A DNA stretch of 64,000 nucleotides from Fodinicurvata fenggangensis DSM 21160 (GTDB taxonomy: Bacteria > Pseudomonadota > Alphaproteobacteria > Kiloniellales > DSM-21159): the NCBI RefSeq assembly GCF_000686045.1, contig NZ_JMLV01000003.1, positions 248,001 through 312,000 of the forward strand, in the 5' to 3' direction. Shown here piece after piece: positions 36,600 to 45,659 of this stretch. The stretch's first letter is position 1; each line of letters starts with the position of its first letter. The position numbers and the translations under genes were made by a program. The notes under the pieces were generated by a model that was not told the origin of the DNA, did not search any database, and saw nothing but the letters and a program-made list of their open reading frames with translations.

Positions 36600-37780
36600 G
36601 CGACGGCCTTCTCCAGGGTCTCTTCGGCCTCCCTGACGTCTATTTCACCGGAGACGAGCTTGGGCAGAAGGAGGTCTCGTTGGCTCCTGAGGTTGGTGTT
36701 CTTTCGATGCAGCAGCTGCTGTTCTTCCTTCATTGGAAAAACTGTGTCACCAAATAATTGTTGAATACACATAGGAGATTTGAGGAACGCAGCTTCTGCA
36801 ATTCTTGTGCGAGAGAGTTCCGTTTGCCCTGTTGAGCCAACCCCCTGTTCTTCAAAAAAAGGCTGTAGATACAGTAATTGTTGCCCAAAATATGACGTGT
36901 TTATGTCTGCGCAAGCCCGAACAATAGTCACATGACTATCAACTGTAACATTCTCCAGATTTTCATATACTTGCGCTACTCGTCCTAACGTGCCGACACC
37001 TGTAGAATTAATCAATATGTCACCAAAGAGAACCTTCTTGTCATCTGGAACTTTTTTACGCTGCTTTCTTGCTAACTCCATGGTCAGCCGCTGATCGCGG
37101 ATACACTTTTGGTTAATTACTCGGCTGTTTGCTCCATCGTCATAATTGGGAGATATGCCTCTGCTTATGAACGAAGTTACATCGCTAAGTGAGACGACTG
37201 CCCATCCTTCCGGTACAAGGCCCAACTCGGTGTTGCTGTCAACGAACCTGATGTCCTCATGACCCGGGAAACGGAAGTGGACGAACCACTCCTCGTAGAG
37301 ACGCCGGGCCATCTCCTCCAAGATCTCAATGCGTCGTGTGTTGTTCTCGATCAGGTCGTCGTAGGCGGATAGGATGGAGGCGATGCGGCGTTGGGTAGCC
37401 AAAGAAGGAACTTGAAACTCAAGTGGCTTGAGGCGTGACTGAGTAAGCAGTGGTTGGGCAGCTCCTCCAGCATGGCGGTTGAGATTTGCATCAATGAGTG
37501 TGTAGTAGAGGAAACGGGTAGATACTTCCTCGGGGTTGGCTTCAACGACAATTGTGTTATCTGAAGCCCAGAACCTTCCTGAGCAACGTTCCACAGAGCC
37601 GCAATACGCGCCTACACGGCCAAGGATGATAGCGTCCTCGTACATGTAGGCTTCTGACGCTCCGATTGTCCCGTTGGACCCATAGACAGGATAGGTTCCT
37701 GACCCTCCCGGTTTGATCGACTTGCCATTTCGGAACTGAGCGAGCGTATCCAGCCTCTTTGTTTGCCAGGCCAAGGTCAC
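36596..37780 (-). CDS. hsdS: Type I restriction system specificity subunit
   Basis: HsdS recognises the DNA target with two target-recognition domains separated by conserved helices. The 394-residue protein has TRD1 at about residues 1-160, a central helical linker ([26 protein letters not shown]), TRD2 at about 195-345, and a second helical region at the C-terminus ([19 protein letters not shown]). The TRD2 DNA (around 36750-37200) is visibly more AT-rich than the hsdM and hsdR genes, which suggests exchange of that recognition half. It overlaps hsdM and hsdR by 4 bp on each side. The recognition sequence cannot be predicted. Confidence 0.94.
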   Translation of the reverse strand: MTLAWQTKRLDTLAQFRNGKSIKPGGSGTYPVYGSNGTIGASEAYMYEDAIILGRVGAYCGSVERCSGRFWASDNTIVVEANPEEVSTRFLYYTLIDANLNRHAGGAAQPLLTQSRLKPLEFQVPSLATQRRIASILSAYDDLIENNTRRIEILEEMARRLYEEWFVHFRFPGHEDIRFVDSNTELGLVPEGWAVVSLSDVTSFISRGISPNYDDGANSRVINQKCIRDQRLTMELARKQRKKVPDDKKVLFGDILINSTGVGTLGRVAQVYENLENVTVDSHVTIVRACADINTSYFGQQLLYLQPFFEEQGVGSTGQTELSRTRIAEAAFLKSPMCIQQLFGDTVFPMKEEQQLLHRKNTNLRSQRDLLLPKLVSGEIDVREAEETLEKAVA

Positions 37781-39333
37781 CGCGCCCCCTCCAGTACTGA
37801 CACCACGTTTTCAGCGATTTGGTCCTCCAGTTCCCGCGCCTCGGTGTTAAGGACTTCCAGTTCCTCGCTCAGTTCCCCCAGCCGCTCTGCGAAGTCCACA
37901 TCGTCATTTTTCCGTGCTGCAGCGCCAACATAACGTCCAGGATTCAGCGACCACCCCTGAATCTCGATCTCCTCCCGAATGGCAACCTTACAAAGCCCCG
38001 GTACATCAACGTAGCCCTCAGATAGACCGTTGTCGGCCAACAAGTCGTAGCTACCCTGAAGCAGCTCAGGTTCCTCTCCCCGGTACAGGCGGACGATGTT
38101 CGCCAGGAACTCAATCTGTTCAGGCCTGAAGTCCCGATGTGCCCGGTCGAGTTGGCGATAGACGTTCCGGGCATCCAGGAAGAGGACTTTGTCAGCTCGT
38201 TCCCCTTTGGCCTTGCCCTTGTCTAGGAACCACAGGGTGCAGGGGAGAGTGACTGTGTAGAAGAAGTTCGAACTCACCGAGACGATCACATCAACTGCAC
38301 CGGTCTCGATAAGTTTCTGTCGGATCGCTAGTTCGCTACCTCGTGCATCCCCAGCCGAGTTGGCCATGACGAACCCAGCGCGTCCGGTCTCATTTAGGGT
38401 AGAGTAAAACAGCTGAATCCAGAGGTAGTTCGCGCTATCGGGTTTAGGCAGCCCAAACGGGAAGCGTGGGTCTCCCTCAAGCCGTTCCTTGTCCACACCG
38501 GACATATTGAAGGGGGGATTGGCCATAACGAAGTCGAAACGGCCTCCCAGCTTGTCTACGGAGCTGTGGGGGTCTTCGTAGTAGGTGTTGGCCACCCGGA
38601 TATCACCTGACAGACTGTGGACAGCCAAGTTCATCTTGTTGAGATTGACGGTGGTCTGGTCCTTCTCGGCACCAAAGATGGAGATCTCGTCCATCGCCTT
38701 CTGTTGGTGGCGTTCGACGAAGTTTGCGGAGTGAACGAACATACCTCCCGAGCCACACGCAGGGTCGTATATGCGGCCATGGTAGGGCTCGATGATTTCG
38801 ACGATCAGCTTGACGATGGACTCTGGCGTATAGAAGACGCCGCCCTTCTGCCCCTCCTTCAGGGCGAAGTTGTCGAGGAAATATTCGTAGACCTTGCCGA
38901 AGGCATCTCCGGACAGGTCGATGGGGCCCAGGATCTTGAGGAGCTCAACTAGAGTCGAGTTTCCGATCTGGGTGTAGTTGCGAGGCAAGGCACCCTGAAG
39001 GTCCGTGTTCTCCTCCTCAATGGCCTTCATGGCATCATTGATAGCCTTGCCGATGTTGTCGCCCTCGGTCAGCTCCATGAGGTAAGAGAAACGGGCTTCA
39101 GGTGGAAGGAAGATGACCCCTTCAGCTTCGTAGTCAGCCTTGCTGATCTTCCGTCGACCGCCGGACCCTACTGGTCCCAGTTTGGCTTCGGCTTGAGCAT
39201 ACTTCTTTTCGGCGTAGCGTAAGAAGATCAGCCCCAGGACAGGGGTGGAGAACTCTGCGGGTTTCAGGCCGGTGTTTGCCCACAGCTGATCTGCCGCCGC
39301 CCACAGGCGCTTGGCTTCATCTCCTTGGACCAC
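37777..39333 (-). CDS. hsdM: Type I restriction-modification methyltransferase
   Basis: HsdM is the N6-adenine methyltransferase that protects the host and forms the M2S core. The 518-residue protein has the SAM motif [10 protein letters not shown] at about residues 190-199 and the catalytic NPPF at 272-275. The N-terminal helical domain starts [11 protein letters not shown], and a C-terminal coiled coil contacts HsdS. It begins at GTG with a good GGGGAG ribosome binding site. It is the first gene of the M-S-R operon; the 137 bp upstream to 39470 must hold the promoter, but no clean motif is recognised. Confidence 0.95.
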   Translation of the reverse strand: MVQGDEAKRLWAAADQLWANTGLKPAEFSTPVLGLIFLRYAEKKYAQAEAKLGPVGSGGRRKISKADYEAEGVIFLPPEARFSYLMELTEGDNIGKAINDAMKAIEEENTDLQGALPRNYTQIGNSTLVELLKILGPIDLSGDAFGKVYEYFLDNFALKEGQKGGVFYTPESIVKLIVEIIEPYHGRIYDPACGSGGMFVHSANFVERHQQKAMDEISIFGAEKDQTTVNLNKMNLAVHSLSGDIRVANTYYEDPHSSVDKLGGRFDFVMANPPFNMSGVDKERLEGDPRFPFGLPKPDSANYLWIQLFYSTLNETGRAGFVMANSAGDARGSELAIRQKLIETGAVDVIVSVSSNFFYTVTLPCTLWFLDKGKAKGERADKVLFLDARNVYRQLDRAHRDFRPEQIEFLANIVRLYRGEEPELLQGSYDLLADNGLSEGYVDVPGLCKVAIREEIEIQGWSLNPGRYVGAAARKNDDVDFAERLGELSEELEVLNTEARELEDQIAENVVSVLEGAR

Positions 39334-39470
39334 GATTTACTCCCCATTCATTGTTGCTCAAGATGCTAACCGATACAGAAGAGTCGCGCCATAGATGTAC
39401 TGCCCAACTCCGTGCGGCATTCGCATCGACCCCGTGAATTCAGCATCGATAACGCCTGCAGTCACGTCAG

Positions 39471-40172
39471 TCATCTCCTTGCCCGACGCCACCCAGCGTC
39501 CCGAGCTTCCTTTTCGGAGCAGAACCAGCGCTCTCCCCGCGAAGAATTGATTCTCGTCCTGCCGTAATACTGGTCACTGGGCATGTGGAAGATCCTGACC
39601 CCCTCCCGGTTGATGTTCCCTTTGATATTGCAGTCACGGGTCAGCGGAGAAGTCTCTGATCCTGAAGTGCCACCCAAGGCTCCTAGACGCTCCCCACGAC
39701 GCCAACTCCAGGGCTTTACGAAGTCACCTGCCCAGATGTTCCTTGAGGCTTCCTGGGCCTGTTTTTCGAGGCTCACGTAGTCCTCAGAATACTTCCGATA
39801 GGCGACGGCCCATCCTTGTTTGACCATCCAGGCGTTGAGGTCTTCGTTGCCCTTCCTACAGACGCTCACCATGCGGCCATAGCCATCCGTATCAAGACCC
39901 TCACAGTAGACCGGGGACTGTCCGATGCGATCCGCTAGGGCGAAGGCTGCCTTCTGTCCGCACCTCCACTCCTGACCGGATTGATCTAGGCACTTCTGAG
40001 AGCTCTCAGGAGCATCAATCCCATGTAGGCGGATTCGGTGGCCTTGGATCTCCAGCGTGTCTCCATCGACCACTGAGGCTCGCCCCGTGACATCTGAGGA
40101 GGCCAAGGGGTCCGAGGAGGGCAGGAGGGCAAAGGCGACCAAGATTGCGGATATGAAATAGGTTCGACGCAT
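39471..40172 (-). CDS. Secreted thermonuclease-like (SNase) protein
   Basis: This 233-residue protein has a signal peptide (MRRTYFISAILVAFALLPSS) and an SNase-type domain. Its strand residues read ASVVDGDTLEIQGHRIRLHGIDAPE, with the catalytic arginine region DGYGRMVSVC. A C-terminal segment contains DCNIKGNINREGVRIFHMP and ERWFCSEKEARDAGW, a small Cys-containing add-on found in many alphaproteobacterial SNases. It is expected to degrade nucleic acid outside the cytoplasm. It is divergent from the 40284 gene and sits upstream of the hsd operon. Confidence 0.88.
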   Translation of the reverse strand: MRRTYFISAILVAFALLPSSDPLASSDVTGRASVVDGDTLEIQGHRIRLHGIDAPESSQKCLDQSGQEWRCGQKAAFALADRIGQSPVYCEGLDTDGYGRMVSVCRKGNEDLNAWMVKQGWAVAYRKYSEDYVSLEKQAQEASRNIWAGDFVKPWSWRRGERLGALGGTSGSETSPLTRDCNIKGNINREGVRIFHMPSDQYYGRTRINSSRGERWFCSEKEARDAGWRRARR

Positions 40173-40249
40173 GAGGCTTCCGTACCACTGGTCACGTTGA
40201 GAAGAGTTTACCGGCAGGACGGGTCACTCCGATCTAACGAGTAGCAATC

Positions 40250-40277
40250 TTGCCATCCCTGCCAGTCTTGATAGTAT
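40250..40277 (+). promoter_or_regulatory. Candidate promoter placing the 40284 gene on a leaderless mRNA
   Basis: TTGCCA at 40250-40255 and TAGTAT at 40272-40277, 16 bp apart, resemble the -35 and -10 hexamers. The start codon at 40284 is 7 bp beyond the -10. Transcription would then begin at or next to the ATG. No ribosome binding site is seen, consistent with a leaderless message. Confidence 0.45.
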
Positions 40278-40283
40278 CCATTT

Positions 40284-40715
40284 ATGGAACCCGTTGCACT
40301 CCAAGACAACAGCATCATCCTGGCGCAGCTCCTTCAGACGCGGTTCGGTTGGTCTGCCGATGAGGTTGCCCATTGTCAGGTTGAGATCCTCGAAGGCGGA
40401 GCCTGCTGGGTGGTGCGAACCGGGCTTTTCCGGAAGCGTGATGGTAAGCGTGTCTGGATATCGCAGGCGCTACCCGAGGGGTCCTACATTTTCATAGACC
40501 CACAATCCCCCAGGTCGCTCCGCAGATACTTCAGGTCCTGGGACAAGCGCATTACCAGGCGAGATGGCACACTAGAGCCGTCGCCCATTGAGGACTGGTT
40601 AGAAGTCAACTACGAGACCAACACGCATGCTTGGATTGTCGGAATGAACGCGATGGAACTAGAAATATCGATGAAGATGTTCCGGCACCTCAAGTATATA
40701 AGGGTGCGATCTTAG
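40284..40715 (+). CDS. Hypothetical protein, first gene of the helicase module
   Basis: I do not recognise this 143-residue protein. It has no signal peptide or membrane helix. Its middle is basic and aromatic (GLFRKRDGKRVWIS; SLRRYFRSWDKRI). It is probably leaderless and lies upstream of the helicase-like gene on the same strand, with a hairpin between them. Its position makes it a possible partner, regulator or independent cargo gene. Confidence 0.6.
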   Translation: MEPVALQDNSIILAQLLQTRFGWSADEVAHCQVEILEGGACWVVRTGLFRKRDGKRVWISQALPEGSYIFIDPQSPRSLRRYFRSWDKRITRRDGTLEPSPIEDWLEVNYETNTHAWIVGMNAMELEISMKMFRHLKYIRVRS

Positions 40716-40716
40716 G

Positions 40717-40737
40717 GGAAGGGCTCAATACCCTTCC
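40717..40737 (+). terminator. Hairpin after the 40284 gene
   Basis: GGAAGGG-N7-CCCTTCC is a perfect 7-bp stem starting 2 nt after the stop codon. Only a short T run (TTC) follows, so it may be a weak terminator or an mRNA-end hairpin that makes transcription into the helicase gene partial. Confidence 0.5.
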
Positions 40738-40884
40738 TTCACGTAAACTTTGTGGCAAAACCCCACGACCCCTTCATCCCGCGTGACAAGTTCGGTGAGC
40801 TGCGGCTACTTGGGGGAGTGCTGTTCTGGATTTATTCCGCCTCGCTTCCAGCAACCGCCGAAACCTCACCTCGAAAGGTCTATA

Positions 40885-42939
40885 ATGAACGACGAGTTCG
40901 ACCCTCAGTCTCTTGTTGAACCGCTGGGTGACCAGTTCACTCGAGAAGCAAAACTTTATCGAGAGACTGCTCCAGTGCCGGATGTCAGCTCTGACTACGG
41001 GACTGTCCTCTACATGCCTGAAGCGATTGCCCTAGGTAAGCGTGCTGCGGATCACACTGTGGCCACGCTAGAGGCACGGGGACAGGAGGTTGGGTCGGAT
41101 CATAGGAAAGCTATCGAAGCCTCCTGTATGCTGCTAGGTCGGCTTGCTGCTGGTGAATATGTCGGCAAGCATGTGATTGACCTTCCAACGGGAGCAGGGA
41201 AGACCACGGCCCTCGTATCCTTCGTGAAGACCCTCATTGCGTATGGTCCTCCAGACTGGTCTGTCGCTATCGCTGCCTATCGTATTGAGGAGCTTGGAGA
41301 CCTCTATGATCTCCTGACTTCCGGGGATCTAGCTCTGGACAAAGCAGACGTTGCGATCTGGCACAGCGCTCCAGGAAAACGAGTTCCCCCCACGTATCCA
41401 CCTGATGACCGGCACAGGTATCAAGACCACCGTGTACTCCTGATGACGCATGTCCGCTTGCAAAAGGGTGACAGCGCGGCCTTCAACATGCGGCACCTGA
41501 AGAAACCCCGGAACCTGCTCATACACGACGAGAGCTTCAGGTCTGCTGAAGCTGACCTCTACTCATATCCAGAGCTGACTGGGGCACTTGAGGCAATCTG
41601 TCGCCGTGAAGATCTGGAGCAAGACGAGAAGATGGCGATAGAGGAGATCAAGAAGCAGATTGACCAGGAGGTTGAGAGCCAGAGGAAGGGTTGGGCCGCA
41701 AAATGTTTGAGGTTTGAGGGCCTGAATCATGACCTGGTGGATAGATTGCAAGTTATCGCACGTAGGAACACCAAGATGCAGGGGGCTGAGGTCGTTAAGT
41801 TCCTCAGACAGTCCTCTCGTCCAACAAGGGTCCTGAAGCGTGGCGGTAGTGAGGCCAGTGAGCACCTAGTCCAGACCACCCCATTGGTATCAAATCAGCT
41901 CGAGCGGATCGCTATCCTGGACGCTTCTTATGGTGTTCGGACACTGGTCTCCTCAGCGGCTGAGGTGAGAGAGAAGACCAAAAGTGGCTCTGGTATTCGT
42001 CCCCTGCATCACTACTGGAAGCACGATCCATCAGCCTTTAAGCGATTCGACCACATCACAATCCACTATGCCCAGACCACTCAGTCCGGCCGTAACTTTG
42101 CCCTGGAGGACTTAGGGGATGGTGAAGACAGTGTCCTGAGCCAAGAGTTGGTTCACCTCGTGAAGGAGGTCATACCGGACGACCAGGCTGTCTTGGTGGT
42201 GACCCTCAAGGCAGATGACCAGAAGAAGGTAGACCCCTCATCGGAACTGAAGAGGGCTCTCCAGAAGGCCGGCATAGAACCCTCCAGGCTGGTGAAGACC
42301 TCAGAGGGGTCAGAGGTGCCTAAAGTTTCCTTCCTCACCTATGGGCAGGAAACGGCCACCAACGACTACACGGATTACGAGGTTGCAGTGTTTTTAGGGT
42401 GTCTGGAGTTGCCGGCACCTGAACTGGTGGGACAGTATCTGGCGGAGAGTGGGGACCTCACAACTGACGTGACACCAGACCAGATCAAGGGTCTGCAGTT
42501 AGGTGAGATCCAGCATCGCCTACTACAGGCCATGTCTCGGATTAGGATGAGAGGGGTCTTCCTTGAAGAGGATGATGCTGGGGAACTGAAGACCCAGGCA
42601 AAGGCCTCCACGGTCTATCTGGCACTGAGGCACCCTAAGGAAGACCTAGAACCCTTGGTCCAGATGCTGCCAGGGGTCAAGTGGGAGCCCTGGACCCTAC
42701 AGTACTGGGGGCACAAGACCACCTCAAAGGCCGAGCAAGCCTGCGAGCAGATCTTGGCTGCCCTAGTCAAGGTTCCTTTGGATGAAGACCACATATCCAC
42801 CAAGGCGTTGAAAGAGAGGTATCCAGAACTGACTGGTTGGGAGACACGTACCTTCAATCGGGGAGCTGAGGCTGCTCTAAAGCAATGCTCGTGGAGGAAG
42901 GAAGCCCGTGGGTTCTATAGGGTCACTGAGGACAGCTAG
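40885..42939 (+). CDS. Helicase-like ATPase of the island
   Basis: This 684-residue protein looks like an SF2-type helicase or related ATPase. Walker A is LPTGAGKT at about residues 100-107. A Walker B-like segment LLIHDESF follows near residue 210, and a motif VI-like stretch LLQAMSRIRMRG comes near residue 555. A winged-helix-like tail appears at the C-terminus (ERYPELTGWETRTF). The frame begins at 40750, but the ATG at 40885 has an AAAGG site and gives MNDEFDPQSL. I cannot match it to a named defence family. A phage-defence role is inferred from its island location. Confidence 0.65.
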   Translation: MNDEFDPQSLVEPLGDQFTREAKLYRETAPVPDVSSDYGTVLYMPEAIALGKRAADHTVATLEARGQEVGSDHRKAIEASCMLLGRLAAGEYVGKHVIDLPTGAGKTTALVSFVKTLIAYGPPDWSVAIAAYRIEELGDLYDLLTSGDLALDKADVAIWHSAPGKRVPPTYPPDDRHRYQDHRVLLMTHVRLQKGDSAAFNMRHLKKPRNLLIHDESFRSAEADLYSYPELTGALEAICRREDLEQDEKMAIEEIKKQIDQEVESQRKGWAAKCLRFEGLNHDLVDRLQVIARRNTKMQGAEVVKFLRQSSRPTRVLKRGGSEASEHLVQTTPLVSNQLERIAILDASYGVRTLVSSAAEVREKTKSGSGIRPLHHYWKHDPSAFKRFDHITIHYAQTTQSGRNFALEDLGDGEDSVLSQELVHLVKEVIPDDQAVLVVTLKADDQKKVDPSSELKRALQKAGIEPSRLVKTSEGSEVPKVSFLTYGQETATNDYTDYEVAVFLGCLELPAPELVGQYLAESGDLTTDVTPDQIKGLQLGEIQHRLLQAMSRIRMRGVFLEEDDAGELKTQAKASTVYLALRHPKEDLEPLVQMLPGVKWEPWTLQYWGHKTTSKAEQACEQILAALVKVPLDEDHISTKALKERYPELTGWETRTFNRGAEAALKQCSWRKEARGFYRVTEDS

Positions 42940-43303
42940 AGATAGGAGATCACCAGAAGGATGGATAAGTGCTATGCCCTTAAGGACTCTATAGGGGGTA
43001 GGAACTTATTTTTACAGAATTCCCTGCTCAACCGAACTCACAAGAGTTGATAATTTTTTATCTTCACAAGACTGAGCTGTAGACTTCCTATTATTCAACT
43101 AGAGGGTGTTTATATACTGATATTCAATTATACATAGGAAGAGGCACTTAGTTCGAACCAAAGGGGCCGATAGCCGCTGTGGTCTTATACATTCATCATT
43201 TGTGGTCTTCCCCAGATCGACATCTGTCCTGACCTTTGTGGGCTTGTGTTGGCTACAGTATTCCTAAGAGGGCCGAGCAGCCTGTTGTGGGTTTGATCGG
43301 TCT
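42940..43303. other. AT-rich gene-free stretch between the helicase and the 43304 gene
   Basis: No convincing gene is seen in these 364 bp. The sequence is noticeably AT-rich. A GATAA-TTTT-TTATC hairpin lies at 43049-43062. It is too weakly structured to call a terminator. It may hold a remnant of an older element. Confidence 0.5.
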
Positions 43304-44155
43304 TCACTCCCAACGCTCTTGAGCTTGGTCTAGCTCGGTGAGCCAGCGAAGATACGATGCGCCTGAGCTTACAAGGGCAACAGTCAAGGGAAGAGGTGGG
43401 GGATTGGGGTCTTCTGTAGCTTGACCATGGCGATAGGGATGCACTCCATTCACCCAATTCCCGAAACTTGCAACGAACTGAGAAGCAGCTGTCCTAGCAT
43501 CTTGGTTGTCCCCAAAATACCGAGCTACATACGGTCCAAGTTTTTTAGTAACTTCTTGTTGTTTCAGCTGCTGGACTTGGAACATCAACTTGAACAGAAT
43601 TTCGTTCGCCTCAAAGACACTGCGCAATGCGGTCTTAGTATCAGGTTCCTCACCTGCCAAAGCCGCAAGGGCATCTTCAAAAGCTACCCGTACTGCGTTG
43701 TACCTTGGCTTACCCAATCTGGAGATTGTGGAGCTAGATATAAATTCAAATTCAGCATCCTCAAAGAAATGAACGCCCCCTCGATCATCTAGTTTATATC
43801 GAACTTTCTCTTCGTTAAAAATCCTTGATACACCATCTGTCCAAAGATTACTTGATCCAGACGTATAAAAAATATTCCATAATATTGTAATAGAATCTAA
43901 TAAATCATTAATACTGCAATCAATGAAGAATTCACGCCAATCAATAAGAGATATGCTCCGTGGCAATATTATTCCTAATTCCCCCTCTAAGTAGGCAGGT
44001 ATATCTATTCCCGTATAATCTCCAGTGAATTTTGGCTCATTAATAAAAAGCCTATAGATGCGGACTCTCATTCGTTGGCTGTCAGAGCTTAAACACGAAG
44101 GCTGGAGGTACACATGAGAGAAACGCTTCCCAACGGGTAGGTTTTCTTGCTGCAT
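43304..44155 (-). CDS. Unrecognised island protein, candidate anti-phage gene
   Basis: I do not recognise this 283-residue protein. Its N-terminal half is encoded by AT-rich DNA and reads as a soluble domain (KFTGDYTGIDIPAYLEGEL). The C-terminal half contains helices and the sequence NGVHPYRHGQ near residue 240, which has the look of an abortive-infection or HEPN-like histidine motif. No motif is decisive. It is divergent from the serine resolvase, which shares its 213-bp upstream region containing res-like sites. The composition differs clearly from its neighbours, so it was probably acquired separately. Confidence 0.6.
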   Translation of the reverse strand: MQQENLPVGKRFSHVYLQPSCLSSDSQRMRVRIYRLFINEPKFTGDYTGIDIPAYLEGELGIILPRSISLIDWREFFIDCSINDLLDSITILWNIFYTSGSSNLWTDGVSRIFNEEKVRYKLDDRGGVHFFEDAEFEFISSSTISRLGKPRYNAVRVAFEDALAALAGEEPDTKTALRSVFEANEILFKLMFQVQQLKQQEVTKKLGPYVARYFGDNQDARTAASQFVASFGNWVNGVHPYRHGQATEDPNPPPLPLTVALVSSGASYLRWLTELDQAQERWE

Positions 44156-44235
44156 ATGAATACTTTCTCTGTATGCGTATCAGGTAATAGATTCGACAGC
44201 TCAACCTATCATAGCTGAAGTTTATTTCGAAGCGG

Positions 44236-44265
44236 TGTCCCACAGAACCCTGCCTCAACGGGACA
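44236..44265. promoter_or_regulatory. res-like subsite II
   Basis: TGTCCC and GGGACA are arranged as inverted arms of a 30-bp site upstream of the resolvase gene. It is probably a binding site for the serine resolvase. Confidence 0.6.
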
Positions 44266-44285
44266 GTCATGCATGAGTCCCAAAG

Positions 44286-44319
44286 TGTCCCATACGAATT
44301 GTAATTGTATTTTGGGACA
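44286..44319. promoter_or_regulatory. res-like subsite I
   Basis: TGTCCCA and TGGGACA form the arms of a 34-bp site, with the same arm sequence as the 30-bp site at 44236. Spacing and repeat structure match the subsite pattern of serine resolvases. It lies 49 bp before the resolvase start. Confidence 0.65.
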
Positions 44320-44368
44320 GTCTGTGCCACATAGTCATAGATCACATTGGCACACACTGGAGACCCAT

Positions 44369-44929
44369 ATGTCCCTTCGCATCGGATACGCCCGCACCTC
44401 CACCCTTGATCAGAAGGCAGGCTTCGAGGCTCAGCTCAAGAGCCTGGAGGCCGCTGGATGCAGCAAGATCTTCCGGGAGCAGGTGTCGTCCGTTCAAAAG
44501 CGCCCGGAGCTTGAGAGGGCCCTCGATTACCTTAGGGACGGGGACACCCTGGTGGTCACCAAACTTGATCGCCTGGCACGATCCACAGCCCACCTCCTGG
44601 CCCTCTCTGAGACCATCCAGGAGAAGGGGGCCAACCTCCAGGTGCTAGACCTCAACCTCGACACCTCGACACCTACAGGAAAGCTCCTGTTCACGATGAT
44701 CGGGGCCATCGGACAGTTCGAGCGTGAGATGATGCTGGAGCGTCAGCGAGAGGGGATCGCTAAGGCCAAGGAGGAGGGGAAGTACAAGGGTCGTAAGCCA
44801 GTGGCAAAGGCCAAAGCTGATGAGGTCTTGAGCCTGAAGGCGGAAGGCATGGGACCTATGGAGATCTCGAGACGCTTGGGGATCGGTAGGTCATCGGTCT
44901 ACCGCATCCTTGAGGACGCTACGCAGTAG
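44369..44929 (+). CDS. Serine resolvase/invertase (Tn3 type)
   Basis: This 186-residue small serine recombinase has the catalytic serine in IGYARTST (residue 11), the conserved arginine region KLDRLARST and a C-terminal HTH (MEISRRLGIGRSSVYRIL). The frame opens at 44273, but the ATG at 44369 (MSLRIGYART) gives the normal N-terminus, right at the catalytic domain. It is full length. The two res-like subsites upstream suggest it is autoregulated and works on its own site. Whether a partner res site exists elsewhere in the genome is unknown. Confidence 0.93.
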   Translation: MSLRIGYARTSTLDQKAGFEAQLKSLEAAGCSKIFREQVSSVQKRPELERALDYLRDGDTLVVTKLDRLARSTAHLLALSETIQEKGANLQVLDLNLDTSTPTGKLLFTMIGAIGQFEREMMLERQREGIAKAKEEGKYKGRKPVAKAKADEVLSLKAEGMGPMEISRRLGIGRSSVYRILEDATQ

Positions 44930-44999
44930 GAGGGTGGCGGGGTGTTTGAATACCAGACATTGATAGGCTGACCGTTGTATTACAGCGATAGAAGTTGAC

Positions 45000-45659
45000 C
45001 TACTTCGCAACCTTAGACCGGAATTGCTCTAGCGCTTGCGTGTTTAGTTCCCCAGAGGCTACGTAGAATGCTACGACTGCTGAGGATGCTCCCGGTCCCC
45101 CTTCACAGTCACCGACAACCCAATCATCAGCCAGATCGTACACTTCTTCGATTAGGTCTTCGAATGCATCACTGCCATCGAAGTCATCACCACCTGCATC
45201 ACAGATAGCGTGCCAACGTTTGTTGAAGGCTTCGAAAAGGTGGCCGCCCTGGCCGGACTGAAACGTCTTGTCGACCAGTAGAAGGAGGTGCCTGCAGTCG
45301 TCTGTGCTTTGACAATAGGGGCACCGCTCATCACCACTATCCTGGGCCAGCTCGACTCCCTGGTCTTCTTCCTCTGCACCCCATCGAGTAGGTCGAAAGG
45401 TGGTCCGCCATTCCTCCTGAGCCTCATCCAGAGTGATGCCGTCCCAGCGCTCCGCTAGGTGGGCGGGAATCGACATTGAACATGCTCCGCACCTGATGGT
45501 CTGCTGGACGAAGAACCACGGGGTCCGCTCCTCTGACGACGCCTCTGGGTCCGGGGAGGGCAACGAGGTAGAGCCCGGTCTCTCGGAGAGGCATTCGGGA
45601 CAGATGAAATGCCCTTCGTTGGCAGAATCCGGGCCTCTCTCGCCTGAGTGCTCAGTCAT
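45000..45659 (-). CDS. Cys/His-motif protein A, second gene of an unrecognised pair
   Basis: This 219-residue protein has a zinc-ribbon-like start (CPEC near residue 20 and CGAC near residue 57). A second motif near residue 112 reads CPYCQSTDDCRHLLLLVD. It is followed by TFQSGQGGHLFEAFNKRW. The same motif occurs in the 49220-49873 gene, which lacks the N-terminal pair. Its start overlaps the stop of the 45656 gene by 4 bp, so the two are coupled. The name of the family is unknown to me; zinc binding is inferred from the cysteines and histidine. Confidence 0.65.
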   Translation of the reverse strand: MTEHSGERGPDSANEGHFICPECLSERPGSTSLPSPDPEASSEERTPWFFVQQTIRCGACSMSIPAHLAERWDGITLDEAQEEWRTTFRPTRWGAEEEDQGVELAQDSGDERCPYCQSTDDCRHLLLLVDKTFQSGQGGHLFEAFNKRWHAICDAGGDDFDGSDAFEDLIEEVYDLADDWVVGDCEGGPGASSAVVAFYVASGELNTQALEQFRSKVAK

